64,000 bases of DNA from Verrucomicrobiota bacterium (GTDB lineage: Bacteria > Verrucomicrobiota > Verrucomicrobiia > Limisphaerales > J093): positions 1 through 64,000 of the forward strand of contig JAKQDD010000134.1 of the NCBI GenBank assembly GCA_029556615.1. The letters run 5' to 3'. Positions 25,888 to 34,805 of this stretch are shown here, one piece after another. The number at the start of each line of letters is the position of its first letter. Position 1 is the stretch's first letter. The notes under the pieces were generated by a model. It was not told where the DNA came from. It saw only the letters and a program-made list of their open reading frames with translations, and did no database searches. Both the position numbers and the translations under genes were made by a program.

Positions 25888-26343
25888 TCACAACTCCACA
25901 ACGGGCCGGTAGGTGGCGACCAACCGCCGGCCGTAAGTCGGGTCATCCAGTTGGCCGTACCGCACCCGGCGGCGGGCCAGGGCGTGAATGAACCGGGTTC
26001 CCCCGACGCACACGCCCAGGTGATGAACGCAGCGTCCGAACTGGAAGCAGAACACGTCGCCGACTTCGCCGCCCTGTTCGATCCGCTCGAACTTCGGGCA
26101 GGCATCGAGCCAGTCGAGCAGGACACTGCGCTCAGCGTGCTGGCCGGCGTCGATGGCGTACGCGGGGAACACGTAGCCCTCGATGTGACCGGCTTCGCGA
26201 AATATCTCCGCCCCCAGGTGAACACAATCGACCCCGACGCCCTTGAGGGCGGCGAAGGCGTGGAACGGCGTACCCACCCAGGACTCGATGATGGCCCGCA
26301 GGCGTTCGCGTTCTTCCGGTGTGTTGATGAGTGGGCGAGTCAT
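25888..26343 (-). CDS. NlpC/P60 peptidase, tail tip assembly (K-like)
   Basis: The 151-residue protein has the NlpC/P60 catalytic layout: C40 in GVGVDCVHLG, H107/H108 in CVHHLGVCV, and a supporting H120 in RFIHALARR. In siphophages this domain sits in the tail tip and cuts cell-wall peptides during DNA entry or helps tail tip assembly. Its start overlaps the upstream gene stop by four bases, placing it firmly in the tail operon. Confidence 0.88.
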   Translation of the reverse strand: MTRPLINTPEERERLRAIIESWVGTPFHAFAALKGVGVDCVHLGAEIFREAGHIEGYVFPAYAIDAGQHAERSVLLDWLDACPKFERIEQGGEVGDVFCFQFGRCVHHLGVCVGGTRFIHALARRRVRYGQLDDPTYGRRLVATYRPVVEL

Positions 26344-27800
26344 TTCTTGGAGGCGTCCAGGTTGGGAACTTCCATCGCTTTCAGGGTGAGGTTCTTCAGG
26401 GCGTAGCGGTGTCCGCCGAAGTTGGCGAAGTTGGAGAACTTGGACGCGCAGGTTTCCGGCGTGCCGTCGCAGCCGGGGATCACTTTGCAGGGATCGGAGA
26501 CGGCAGCGTAGAACAGCCGGTGGTTCAACGTCAGGGTGATCTGGCTTTCCGACTCGGCGGTGCTGGCCAGGATGGTGCGCTGCTCAAACTCCGCCCCGGT
26601 CCCCACGGCAATCCAGCCTTCGGCGAACCAGTTGGCCGGCAACCCGGCGAGGGATGAACCCATGATCTGAACCGTGGTCGTGGTGGCGGCGGACGCGAGC
26701 GCGGCGGACTTCTCGAACGCGGCTTGCGATGCGCGGCAGGTGTTCGCCTCGAAGAGCCGGTAGTTGCAGCGGGGTTGCAGGAAGAAGTGCGGCACGGTGC
26801 CGCCGAACACGTCGAGGAAGGAAGCGCACTTGGCGGTGGCGGTCTTGCCCTTCACATCCACCGACAGGACCCGCCCGCGAAAGAGGACATTCTGCGTGGC
26901 CAGGTCGGCGTAGTCGGTCACCAGCACCTCGACATCGAGCGGCATGGCGAGAGCGCACGGGCAGAGTTGGTAGAGCGGGCTTTCCGGTTCGAACTCGGCT
27001 TCGATCTGAAGTTCCTCGCGGTCGCCTTGCGTGCTGTGCGCCAGTTGCGTGTGGGTGATTCGCTTGGCGAGCCAGACGATGTCGCCCTCCTCCTCTTCCA
27101 AGTCCCAGGCAAACGACGTGAAGCGCCAGTGAACGAGCGTGCCGCTGCCGGACGTGGAGAAGTGGTAGAGGTAGATCGGCTTGGTGCCGACTTCATAGGC
27201 CACATATTCGAGCGGCAACTCGACCACGCGCACGAAGCGGACCATCTGCTGTTCGCCGCCGAACTCGCCGCGTTCGGCGTCATCGGCCAGGCGAACATAG
27301 GACAGCGTCACGGCGCGCCAGGTCGAGTCCACCGCCGTCGCGAGCGCGGCGCTCAGGACAACGGTTTCGGTTCCATCGGAGTTGGCCGTGCAGGATTGGA
27401 CCTTGGCGAACTGGGTGGCCGCGCCGGTCTTCATGAACGCCACGTGCAGTTCGGGGTACTGGTTCAGGTTCGCCGCCAACCCCTGTCCCCGAATCTTGAA
27501 TGAACTCGTGCTGATGCCGGCCACGATCTCGAAGGCGGCATTCGGTCCCGGCAGCCAGAACCCGACCAGCCGTCCGTTCAGGTCGGCGAACCAGTCATCA
27601 AAGGCGTCGATGGCGGTTTCGGAATCGAGTTGAACCTGGAACTGCCAGACCTGGATGACGTGCGTTTGGTCGCCCCAGTAGGCTTCCGCGCCGAAGCCCA
27701 GGTCGATCTCGCGCAAGTCATACTCGATGCGAGCGGTCGGGGTCCGCGCCCAGTCAATGGGCCAGTCGAACACGGGGCGGCTGAGGTAGGTGGTAGCCAT
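26340..27800 (-). CDS. Phage tail protein, BR0599/DUF2163 type
   Basis: The 486-residue protein (start ATG 27800) has an N-terminal domain with FDDWFADLNGRLVGFWLPG, and a C-terminal half with VKGKTATAKCASFLDVFGG. It ends in a Cys-rich GCDGTPETCASKFSNFANFG block, as in the phage BR0599 (DUF2163) family. Such proteins lie between the tape measure and the NlpC protein and form the distal tail or baseplate hub. Five bases separate it from the upstream gene. Confidence 0.78.
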   Translation of the reverse strand: MATTYLSRPVFDWPIDWARTPTARIEYDLREIDLGFGAEAYWGDQTHVIQVWQFQVQLDSETAIDAFDDWFADLNGRLVGFWLPGPNAAFEIVAGISTSSFKIRGQGLAANLNQYPELHVAFMKTGAATQFAKVQSCTANSDGTETVVLSAALATAVDSTWRAVTLSYVRLADDAERGEFGGEQQMVRFVRVVELPLEYVAYEVGTKPIYLYHFSTSGSGTLVHWRFTSFAWDLEEEEGDIVWLAKRITHTQLAHSTQGDREELQIEAEFEPESPLYQLCPCALAMPLDVEVLVTDYADLATQNVLFRGRVLSVDVKGKTATAKCASFLDVFGGTVPHFFLQPRCNYRLFEANTCRASQAAFEKSAALASAATTTTVQIMGSSLAGLPANWFAEGWIAVGTGAEFEQRTILASTAESESQITLTLNHRLFYAAVSDPCKVIPGCDGTPETCASKFSNFANFGGHRYALKNLTLKAMEVPNLDASKK

Positions 27801-27805
27801 GACGT

Positions 27806-28552
27806 TCAAGCCCACTTGGCGACAATGATGTCCGACAGGTCGAGGTACTGGCCCGAATGCGTCGCGCCGACCACCACCTGCGTCAGGTTGCCGTTGGTCG
27901 CCTCGCTCACGGCCAGGCTTGCGTAGGTGCGGTTGGTGAAGCCCGCGCCGAGGAAGGTCAGGGCGTTGGCAACCGACAGTGCCTCGCCCGCTTCGATGAA
28001 CTTGGCCTGCGTGCAGGTCGAGCGAGTCTGCCAGGTAGTAGTGCTGGACGACTCCTCATTGAAGATGGCGTCCACCGTCCAGGTCGCGCCCTTGGTGAAG
28101 ACCAGGAAGCAGGCCGTGGCCACACCCAAGACCGGACGCGGCATCCGGTTGGGCGTCCAACCGTCGTGGTAGCGCATGATCCCGGAAACGAGCGTTGTTT
28201 CGGTGGTGTTGATCCGCTTGATGAGGTCGCCGAAGCCGCGCTGGCTCCAGGAACCGATGTACTCGTGCCAGCAGGTGCCATCGCTCTGGCTGGCCCAGGC
28301 AGTCGCGGCAGCGGATCGGGCGAACAGGGCGTGGCCGGTGCTGCTGAAGATGCCGCCGCCGGCCGCCGCCAGACCGAAATGAATGCGGAAGCCGGTCGGC
28401 ACGGCCACGTCGCTACCCATCGACCAGCGCACGCCGACCATGAGTTTGGTCCAGTCGCTGCCGACCTGGATGGGGCGCATGCCGCCTTCCTGGGAAAGGC
28501 GCAGCACCTTGTCGGTCGCGCCCGAGATGGTTCGAGAGATGATTGCTTTCAT
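27806..28552 (-). CDS. Phage tail protein of unknown function
   Basis: The 248-residue protein is rich in Thr, Ser and Ala with beta-type periodicity (TCWHEYIGSWSQRGFGD, then WTVDAIFNEESSSTTTWQTR). ATG 28552 overlaps the upstream stop (ATGA), so the longer open frame to 28585 is unlikely to be used. From position it is a distal tail or fibre-type structural protein. No catalytic motif is visible. Confidence 0.65.
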   Translation of the reverse strand: MKAIISRTISGATDKVLRLSQEGGMRPIQVGSDWTKLMVGVRWSMGSDVAVPTGFRIHFGLAAAGGGIFSSTGHALFARSAAATAWASQSDGTCWHEYIGSWSQRGFGDLIKRINTTETTLVSGIMRYHDGWTPNRMPRPVLGVATACFLVFTKGATWTVDAIFNEESSSTTTWQTRSTCTQAKFIEAGEALSVANALTFLGAGFTNRTYASLAVSEATNGNLTQVVVGATHSGQYLDLSDIIVAKWA

Positions 28553-29517
28553 GATTCGGGTTCCCAGGTCCAGCCGCCGGACCATTCATCGCCGCCGTCG
28601 AGCGTTTGGGTGAGCGGGTCCTGGGTTGAGTAGGTTTCAAAGGAGTCATAGGCGGAGTATTCGGGCGGCTGCGCCTCGAAGACCCACGCGCTGGACCAGC
28701 CGCTGCCGCCGTCGTGAACTTGCGTGCTCGGGTCTTGCGGCGTGTAGGTCTCGAAGTAATCGAAGGCGATGACGCCGAACGGACAGACCTCCCAAATCCA
28801 GGCGGCGGTCCAGCCCGCGCCCTTGTCGAGCGTGCTAGTGACGGGATTCTCGAAGGCGTAGCAGTCGAAGCTGTCGCCCGCGCCGGGAATGGTGAGCGGA
28901 ATGGCGCAGTCATCCACTTCCGGCGGGATCAGGGCGAGGTCTTCGCGGGAATGGAGTTGGCGAATTTCAACGGGGACTTGAACGTGCCAGTCGGTCCGCA
29001 CGTCGAGGTCACCGACCTCAAGTCGGCCCAGGATCATCGGCCAGCAGAACCAGCCAGCCGGGTAGGTGCGGGTCAGGACGGCCTCAACGGTGAGCGTGGT
29101 GTCCACCAGGTTCACGATCTGGCGGACTTCCCAGTTCGCATACTCATCAGCGTTCGGGGAGCAGAAGAACAGCGGGTCGCCACTGCCGAATGCCCACGGT
29201 GTGCTGGCGGCGAGCTTCACGGTCTTCGAGCCGGCCAGGGCTTCGGCCAAACGGATGCCCCGGCCCCAGAACGGGACCGCCGCCAAGCCGCTCTTGGCTG
29301 AAGCGCGCAACCGGTCGATCAGCAAGGCCCGTTCGGCGACGTTATAGGGCGAGACGGTGAAGCGCAGGCTGTGGCGACCCTTGGTGCGAACGGCCACGCG
29401 TTCCTCGGAACCGTTCACAGCGCCCGCAATCCCGGTCTCCCAGGTGCGCGTCCATTCGACCCGTTCGGTCCAATCGGGCAGGTGCGGTAGGATGACGTGA
29501 TCGTTAAACGTTTCCAT
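28549..29517 (-). CDS. Phage distal tail protein with three C-terminal repeats
   Basis: The 322-residue protein's first 200 residues look like a distal tail protein (HLPDWTERVEWTRTWETG, then HSLRFTVSPYNVAERALLID). The last 100 residues hold three repeats of about 33 residues, each with an aromatic start (FDCYAFENP, FDYFETYTPQD, YDSFETYSTQD) and a Trp-rich end (GWTAAWIWE, GWSSAWVFE, EWSGGWTWE). The repeats could be carbohydrate- or surface-binding decoration units. Four bases separate it from the tape measure gene. Confidence 0.7.
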   Translation of the reverse strand: METFNDHVILPHLPDWTERVEWTRTWETGIAGAVNGSEERVAVRTKGRHSLRFTVSPYNVAERALLIDRLRASAKSGLAAVPFWGRGIRLAEALAGSKTVKLAASTPWAFGSGDPLFFCSPNADEYANWEVRQIVNLVDTTLTVEAVLTRTYPAGWFCWPMILGRLEVGDLDVRTDWHVQVPVEIRQLHSREDLALIPPEVDDCAIPLTIPGAGDSFDCYAFENPVTSTLDKGAGWTAAWIWEVCPFGVIAFDYFETYTPQDPSTQVHDGGSGWSSAWVFEAQPPEYSAYDSFETYSTQDPLTQTLDGGDEWSGGWTWEPES

Positions 29518-29520
29518 GCG

Positions 29521-31953
29521 TCAACTCGGGATGCCGACCTCGACTCGCTTGCGCCGGACAATGTCCATGATGAGCGCTTCGCCTTCGCTGGACGCGATGA
29601 AGTCTTTGGCGTGCTTGCGGTCATCGACCAGGACCAGATTGACGGCGGCAGAGCGGCCCGAGGGAGAAGCCGACCCCGCCGCCGTCGTGCCCGGAGCGCG
29701 AGTATCCTGGGCGAAGCCTGCGCCTTGAGGTTGGGCATAGAACTGGGCGGTGCGGTTGTTCATGGCGTTGACAACCCCCGCGCCGTAGTGCCGGACGGCG
29801 GCGGCGTTCAGGACGCCCTCGCCGTTCGAGAGCCGGGCCAGGATAGCGTCGTCCTTCGGGCCGCCGGGTCCGCGCACGATGCCACCTTCGGCGAACGCGC
29901 CACTGATAGCGGCGATGGCGGCGATCAGGGCCGCCGTGCCGACCAGGGCCGCGACGCCGTAGCTGGAAATGGAAGACATCAACGCGCCGGGCGCTTTCGC
30001 CGCCGCGTCCGCCGCGCCTTCGGACGTGCTGAAGGCGATGTTCTTGGCGGCCATGAGGGCGCGCTTGACGATCCATTCGGCGAACATCCGGCTGATGGCG
30101 GAGATGACGCCGTTGATGATCGAGGAACCGATGTTCCGCAGGGCGTCGCCCCAATCCATCGTGCCCTTGATCAAGCCCTCGATGCCCTGCTGAACCCCGT
30201 CGATGGCGCTGCCGATCACGTTCCCGAACTGACGGGCGACCGACTCCGCCGTCGTGCCCATCTGGTTTTCGAGTTCGGTCATCGTGGCCAGCATCTGGTC
30301 ACGGTAGGAGTACGGATCGGGGGCGTTCTCGACGCGGTTCAGTTGGGTCTGAACCCCGTGCCGCTCGCTTTCCAGTCCGCGCATGGACTGGCTGAGGTTT
30401 TCGCGGACATCGGCGTCCTTCTCGACGGCAAGGCGTTCGCGCAGTCGTTCGATTTCGCGGTCGATGAGACCGATCTCTTCGCGCAACAGAGCGATGCGCT
30501 TCTGATACTTGTCCGCTTCTCTGGTTCCGAAGTCGGAGTCGAGCCGGGCCATCTCATCGGCCACCGCCTGCCGGCGGCGTCGGAGTTCATATTCGGCTTC
30601 GCGCAACTCGCGGGCGATCCGCTTGCGCCGGTCATCGGCGGGGTCCAGTTCCAAGTCCGTGCCCCGCCCGGTCTCTGGCGCGTGCGGCAAAGGAGCCGGG
30701 AACCAGATCGACGCGAACGCCCGTTGCAGTTCCTCGAAGCCCTTCTTCCCTTCCTCGATGAACGTCTCGGCAGTCCGGGTGGCGCCTTCATAGGGCGTAG
30801 TGAAGGCATCGAGCAATGCGTCGCCCGTTTCGCCCCAAGAGGACAGCACGGAACTGGCGAGGGTCTTCATCGCCTGGGCGATCTCGATGCCCGCCGTCTT
30901 CGCCTTGTCCTTCGCCTCGCCGAAGTGACCTTGGGCGACCAACACCATTGCCTGGGCCAGCTCGCCCATCGCCCGGAGGGCCACCTTCATGTACTCAATC
31001 CAGGCGCGGATGATCTCGATGGGTTGTTCCCAAACTCGGGCGACCAGACGACCGAAGGCCACGAAGGCTTTCGCGAGCGCATCCAGATAGACCATCCACG
31101 TGCGCCACCAGACGCGCCCGGTGACGATCAGAAACTGCACGTCGAAGATGATGTAGCGCATCGCCTCCGCGAGCAGTTCGGCCCCGCGTCGGACTAAGTC
31201 ATTCTGTTTGATCCACTCGATGAGCCGGTTGGTCAGGTCGAGCAGGACGGGCAGGAGTTCCGCGAGGGCGGTCCGAGCCAAACCCTGAACCGCCAGGTGC
31301 AGCTTCTGGAAGTTGTCGTTGAGCGCGTTCGCGCCCGCTGCTGCGTCCGGTGCGACCACGAGACCGAAGGCCCGCGCTTCATCCATCATTTCCCGGATAC
31401 CGTCGGCCCCCGAGTTCAGCATCGGGATCATGCTCAGGCCCTGCTTGCCGAACAGTTCCAAGGCGAGCGTGGTCTTCTCGACTCCATTGGGCATCGCGGC
31501 GAAACGCTGGGCGATGTCGGCGAGCAGGTCCCGGTGGGGGCGGAAGTGGCCGTCGGCGGTCTTGATCTCGATGCCGAGGGTGGCGAAAGCGTCCGAGTTG
31601 GACTCGGCGGCCTTGGCGAGGAATTTTAGCGCGTTGTGAAGTTCCTCAGCGGAGGACTCCGAGATGGTCGCGGCGTAGTCGAGGGCCGTGAGTTCATCGG
31701 CGACGATGCCGAGCTTCTGGCCGGCCTCCGCCGCCTTGTCCATGTCACCGAGCGCCTGTTTGAGTTCGGCCCCGACGCGATAGACCGACAGACCGGCGAG
31801 GAGCGTGCTGCCGATGGAGAGCGCGAAGCCTCGCATCCGGCCCGCCGCCATTTCGAGCGGCCCGGTGACGGCCTCACGCAGACGGCGCATGCCCGCCTGG
31901 ACCGTAGCGAGTCCAGTCAGCTTGACGACAACTTCAACGGTGTCGGCGGGCAT
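29521..31953 (-). CDS. Phage tail tape measure protein
   Basis: The 810-residue protein has the expected long helical plan. The N-terminal third has alternating helices (DELTALDYAATISESSAEEL), a hydrophobic middle follows, and a strongly charged coiled coil lies at about 450-560. Near the C-terminus is the recurring tape-measure block FAEGGIVRGPGGPKDDAI, followed by SNGEGVLNAAAVRHYG. It sets the tail length; by the usual rule of about 0.15 nm per residue the tail would be near 120 nm. It lies directly after the frameshifted chaperone gene, as in lambda-like tail operons. Confidence 0.9.
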   Translation of the reverse strand: MPADTVEVVVKLTGLATVQAGMRRLREAVTGPLEMAAGRMRGFALSIGSTLLAGLSVYRVGAELKQALGDMDKAAEAGQKLGIVADELTALDYAATISESSAEELHNALKFLAKAAESNSDAFATLGIEIKTADGHFRPHRDLLADIAQRFAAMPNGVEKTTLALELFGKQGLSMIPMLNSGADGIREMMDEARAFGLVVAPDAAAGANALNDNFQKLHLAVQGLARTALAELLPVLLDLTNRLIEWIKQNDLVRRGAELLAEAMRYIIFDVQFLIVTGRVWWRTWMVYLDALAKAFVAFGRLVARVWEQPIEIIRAWIEYMKVALRAMGELAQAMVLVAQGHFGEAKDKAKTAGIEIAQAMKTLASSVLSSWGETGDALLDAFTTPYEGATRTAETFIEEGKKGFEELQRAFASIWFPAPLPHAPETGRGTDLELDPADDRRKRIARELREAEYELRRRRQAVADEMARLDSDFGTREADKYQKRIALLREEIGLIDREIERLRERLAVEKDADVRENLSQSMRGLESERHGVQTQLNRVENAPDPYSYRDQMLATMTELENQMGTTAESVARQFGNVIGSAIDGVQQGIEGLIKGTMDWGDALRNIGSSIINGVISAISRMFAEWIVKRALMAAKNIAFSTSEGAADAAAKAPGALMSSISSYGVAALVGTAALIAAIAAISGAFAEGGIVRGPGGPKDDAILARLSNGEGVLNAAAVRHYGAGVVNAMNNRTAQFYAQPQGAGFAQDTRAPGTTAAGSASPSGRSAAVNLVLVDDRKHAKDFIASSEGEALIMDIVRRKRVEVGIPS

Positions 31954-31957
31954 CGGT

Positions 31958-32526
31958 TCAGGTCCCTCCGGTCAGCAGGCCCGAGGCGAGCGCCTTGCCC
32001 GCCAGCGCGGTGCGCTTGGAAGCGGCGTCCAGAAACGCCAGGAACTGACGCAGTGTCAGTCCCATCACCCACGCGGGCGGGTAGCCCTGCCAGACCAGGA
32101 AATCGACAGCCCGCGTCAGCGGGCGCTCGCGGTCACGTTGAACACGCCGCGCAGGGACTGGCCCACCCCCCGGAATTTTCCCAGCAGGTCCTCCCGGAAG
32201 TTGGTTTGCACCGCCGCTTCGAGCAGGGTGAGCGCCTGCGAGGCGGACAGCGCATCCAGCCGTTCCTGTGGCAGGCCGGTGGCCTTTGCCAGCAGCGTAT
32301 TGGCCAGCTCTCCGCTGGAGAGCACCGCTTCGCGCAGCTTCTCGGCATTCAGTCGGAAGGACCCGTCCGGCCCGACCGCCTGCGCGCCGAGCACCTGTTC
32401 GATGCTGTGGGCCAGCTTTTCGAGGAACCGCAGGGTGTCGACCCAACGCAGTTCCCGCACTTGGACCTTTTCGGTCCCGATGTCCACGACCCGCACGGGG
32501 TCGAGCAGTTCCAGTTCAGTTTCCAT
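31958..32526 (-). CDS. Tail assembly chaperone GT fusion, made by -1 frameshift
   Basis: A -1 shift at the heptamer GGGAAAA (32182-32176, read G-GGA-AAA in the zero frame at codons 116-117) would join the G protein to the following frame. The product is 189 residues and ends just before the tape measure start. The extension reads RAVDFLVWQGYPPAWVMG, then LRQFLAFLDAASKRTAL, and has no start codon of its own. The G and GT pair is a conserved feature of long-tailed phages, where the two forms coat the tape measure protein during tail assembly. Confidence 0.82.
32116..32526 (-). CDS. Tail assembly chaperone G
   Basis: The 136-residue zero-frame product (METELELLDPVRVVDIG, then a helical body) ends 60 bases after the slippery heptamer. 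Size and position, after the tail tube gene and before the tape measure gene, match gpG of lambda. Most ribosomes would make this short form and a minority the GT fusion. Confidence 0.85.
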   Translation of the reverse strand: METELELLDPVRVVDIGTEKVQVRELRWVDTLRFLEKLAHSIEQVLGAQAVGPDGSFRLNAEKLREAVLSSGELANTLLAKATGLPQERLDALSASQALTLLEAAVQTNFREDLLGKFRGVGQSLRGVFNVTASAR

Positions 32527-32585
32527 CGCGCTCCAGTTGTTCGGGGGCCGCCTGACGCGACGATCCCCTCAAGGGTTAGCCCGCG

Positions 32586-33335
32586 TCAGGGCTGGTAACG
32601 GCGTTTGATCGTGGGCGCCGAAGTCGGGGTGGCGCGCACGGTGTACTTCCCAAACTCGCCGGTCTGTTCGGGCCAGGCGGTTACCGTCAGGCAACCGGTG
32701 AAGGTAATCTCGCGCAGCGGCACGCCACTGAACTGATTCGTTTCGAGGATCTTGATGGACCCGCGGAACAGCACCTGGCTGTTGGCGGTGTAGTTCTCGA
32801 ACGTGAGCGCCGCATTGCCGAAGGTCAGGCTGATGTCATCGCCGTCCGACAACGTGACGCTCCCCGCCAGGATCGTGATGATGCCGGTGTTGAGGTCGAG
32901 GGTGTAGTCGGTCCCTTCCACCAGGCTGGTCACACCCTTCTTGACCACGACGGTATTGAGGTTGACTACGCCCACGAAGAAGCAGCGGCCTTTCTTGATG
33001 CCCGTGATCGTGGCCGTGCCGGCCGGGGCGGTGGCCGCTGCCTGGTTCACACTGGACGGAGTCGTGGCCAGGTTGAGCAGCCGGTGGTTGAACACGTCCA
33101 TTTCATCAAGGGTGAACTCCCACTTGTTGTGGACGGTATCCAGTTGCTCGTCATTGACGTAGCGGAAGCCGCCCTGGGCGACCATGCGCTGCTTGTACTG
33201 GTTCTCGGGCACGTGCTTGTAGTCGGCGACGTTGCCGCAGTCCAGGTAGCCAGACTCGCCGCTCGGTTGAACGAACAGGCGAGCGGTCAGTTTCTCGTGG
33301 GCCTCGATGTGGCCCAGGGTGATTTGGGTAGGCAT
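32586..33335 (-). CDS. Major tail tube protein
   Basis: The 249-residue beta-rich protein (YLDCGNVADYKHVPENQYKQ, then a strand series with GTATITGIKKGRCFFVG and SVTLSDGDDISLTFGN) lies directly upstream of the G/T chaperones, the standard place for the tail tube gene. Repeated FTG/TGI strands fit the tail tube beta-sandwich fold. It should polymerise into the non-contractile tail tube. Confidence 0.8.
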   Translation of the reverse strand: MPTQITLGHIEAHEKLTARLFVQPSGESGYLDCGNVADYKHVPENQYKQRMVAQGGFRYVNDEQLDTVHNKWEFTLDEMDVFNHRLLNLATTPSSVNQAAATAPAGTATITGIKKGRCFFVGVVNLNTVVVKKGVTSLVEGTDYTLDLNTGIITILAGSVTLSDGDDISLTFGNAALTFENYTANSQVLFRGSIKILETNQFSGVPLREITFTGCLTVTAWPEQTGEFGKYTVRATPTSAPTIKRRYQP

Positions 33336-33338
33336 GAG

Positions 33339-33512
33339 TTACTCCGTTTCGGTGGGTTCAGGTTGGGGATTGATGGTTGGGTCGGCGTCGGGTTCCCGAG
33401 CTGCGTCCGCTTCGATGAGGTTACGGGCGCACGGTTCGGGCAAATCGAGCACGGTGCCAGGGGCGAACTTCCTTCCGTTCACCCAGTGTTCTTGGAGCAG
33501 TTGAATGTTCAT
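33339..33512 (-). CDS. Small phage protein, 57 residues
   Basis: This short gene starts at ATG 33512, overlapping the upstream lipoprotein stop (ATGA), and ends at TAA three bases before the tail tube start. It reads MNIQLLQEHWVNGRKF, then APGTVLDLPEPCARNLIEAD, and has an acidic Pro-rich tail. The pattern of an aromatic strand, then PGTxLDLPE and a helix, is known in many small phage structural or neck-associated proteins of unknown function. Tight coupling on both sides supports real expression. Confidence 0.72.
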   Translation of the reverse strand: MNIQLLQEHWVNGRKFAPGTVLDLPEPCARNLIEADAAREPDADPTINPQPEPTETE

Positions 33513-34018
33513 CGGGGGCGGGTGGCTTGCGCTTCCTTGAGGAGGCGCTGATAAGTCGCGTCGGGTGTCGCGGAGCGGGTGGCCGCCAACGCAGCCGGCT
33601 TGGCCGTCAGTGCCAGGTCCAGCCCGGACCGAGCGCCGACGATGAAGGCGCGCACGTTGGAGTCGCCGCTGAGTTCAACCTGCTTGCCCAGGATCAAATC
33701 GATGAACATCACGCTGCCGGTGAGTGCGAGATTCCCTTCGGGGCTGGACAACCAGTTCAGGCCGTTGGTCGCGGCGATGCTCGCGGCGGTGGCGAGGTCC
33801 CACTTCCCGGAAGCTTCCAGGGCGGCGAAGCCCTCACGGGCCTTTTCGAGTTGGGCGCGCGAGTCCGGTTGCTTGATCAGGAGCGCCTTGGCCGAGGAAT
33901 AGGCGGCGAGGCGCGTGACCGTTTCGATGCGCGAGGGAGTGACCCACGTCGGCAGCGTCGTGCAGCCAACGGCCAGGGCGAACAGGGCGATGGGGATTAG
34001 GGCGAGTTTGGGCTTCAT
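33509..34018 (-). CDS. Phage-encoded lipoprotein
   Basis: The 169-residue protein has a classical lipobox (LALFALAVGC, cysteine at residue 19) and a helical mature part (SSAKALLIKQPDSRAQLEKA, then DLATAASIAATNGLNWL). It is overlapped by ATGA at both ends, so it is a true member of the operon. Two lipoproteins in the tail region suggest roles at the host envelope such as lysis or exclusion of other phages. Function unproven. Confidence 0.7.
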   Translation of the reverse strand: MKPKLALIPIALFALAVGCTTLPTWVTPSRIETVTRLAAYSSAKALLIKQPDSRAQLEKAREGFAALEASGKWDLATAASIAATNGLNWLSSPEGNLALTGSVMFIDLILGKQVELSGDSNVRAFIVGARSGLDLALTAKPAALAATRSATPDATYQRLLKEAQATRPR

Positions 34019-34350
34019 GGGGTTCGAGGTTGGTGGTGACGGTCTCGTTCGAGTTCCGCTTCCCGATAGAAGCAGGGGCGCGAACGAAGCTCTTCGGTCA
34101 ACGCGTTGATGGTGGAGAGGGTCGCGGTCGCCTGATTCATCATCTGGCGCACGAGCCAGGCGCTAAACAGGAGCGACACGATAGCGGTGACCAGGGAAAG
34201 CCAGACCACGTCCTTTTCCCGCGCCACGTCGGCGGCGCGCAGGATCGGGTCCACGGCTTCGGAGGTCGCGGCGACCAGGGACAGGCAGGCCATCAGCCAG
34301 AGGGCGACCGCCACCCAGGACAAACGGTGCAAAGTCTCGACACGCTTCAT
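34015..34350 (-). CDS. Small membrane protein, possible holin
   Basis: The 111-residue protein has two hydrophobic segments (VAVALWLMACLSLVAA and VVWLSLVTAIVSLLFSAWLV) followed by a charged helical tail. ATG 34350 is preferred over the upstream frame to 34446 because it overlaps the previous gene stop. Two-segment membrane proteins next to small lipoproteins are often lysis proteins, but no endolysin is adjacent, so the holin call is tentative. Confidence 0.6.
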   Translation of the reverse strand: MKRVETLHRLSWVAVALWLMACLSLVAATSEAVDPILRAADVAREKDVVWLSLVTAIVSLLFSAWLVRQMMNQATATLSTINALTEELRSRPCFYREAELERDRHHQPRTP

Positions 34351-34805
34351 AGGGTTCCGGTCGTAGTCAGGGGCTTCACGTAGGCGGTGGTGAGAAGGTT
34401 CAGGATGACCCGATTGGTGCCGTCCACCTTGCCCAAGTTCTGCCAAGCCGGGTCATACATCTGGAACTCGAACCGCCCCTTGCGCCCGCTGAGCGCTTCC
34501 AGGCCGGATTGCAGCAGCTTTTCCCAGGGCAGGTTCAGCCCACCGTGGCGGTTTCGTTCGACGTTCTCCTCGATGACGATGGGGACATAGACCAGATGCG
34601 CGGCCACGCCGTCATTGGCCAGCGCCGGAATGCCGAAACTGGCGATTTGCCACACGATCAGGACGACGCCTTCGGTCTTGAGCGCGTGTTCGCGTCCGGG
34701 CGTGCGTTCATAAGTGCCGTCATCGAGCAGTACCGGAACACCCGCCAGCGTCGGATGCGCCTCGAGGCCCTCTTTGACCGCCGCTTGAATTTCCCAGAGG
34801 TTCAT
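34347..34805 (-). CDS. Tail terminator / tail completion protein
   Basis: The 152-residue protein (MNLWEIQAAVKEGLEAHPTL, then VPVLLDDGTYERTPG and HLVYVPIVIEENVERNR) has the size and position of the gpU-like tail terminator that caps the tube and joins it to the head. It follows the gp10-like neck gene with a four-base overlap. Assignment rests on order and general pattern. Confidence 0.62.
   Translation of the reverse strand: MNLWEIQAAVKEGLEAHPTLAGVPVLLDDGTYERTPGREHALKTEGVVLIVWQIASFGIPALANDGVAAHLVYVPIVIEENVERNRHGGLNLPWEKLLQSGLEALSGRKGRFEFQMYDPAWQNLGKVDGTNRVILNLLTTAYVKPLTTTGTL

Noticed and set aside
29497-31197. A 566-codon plus-strand frame opposite the tape measure gene
   Set aside because: It is the antisense shadow of the tape measure coding sequence, which has coiled coils and the conserved C-terminal block.
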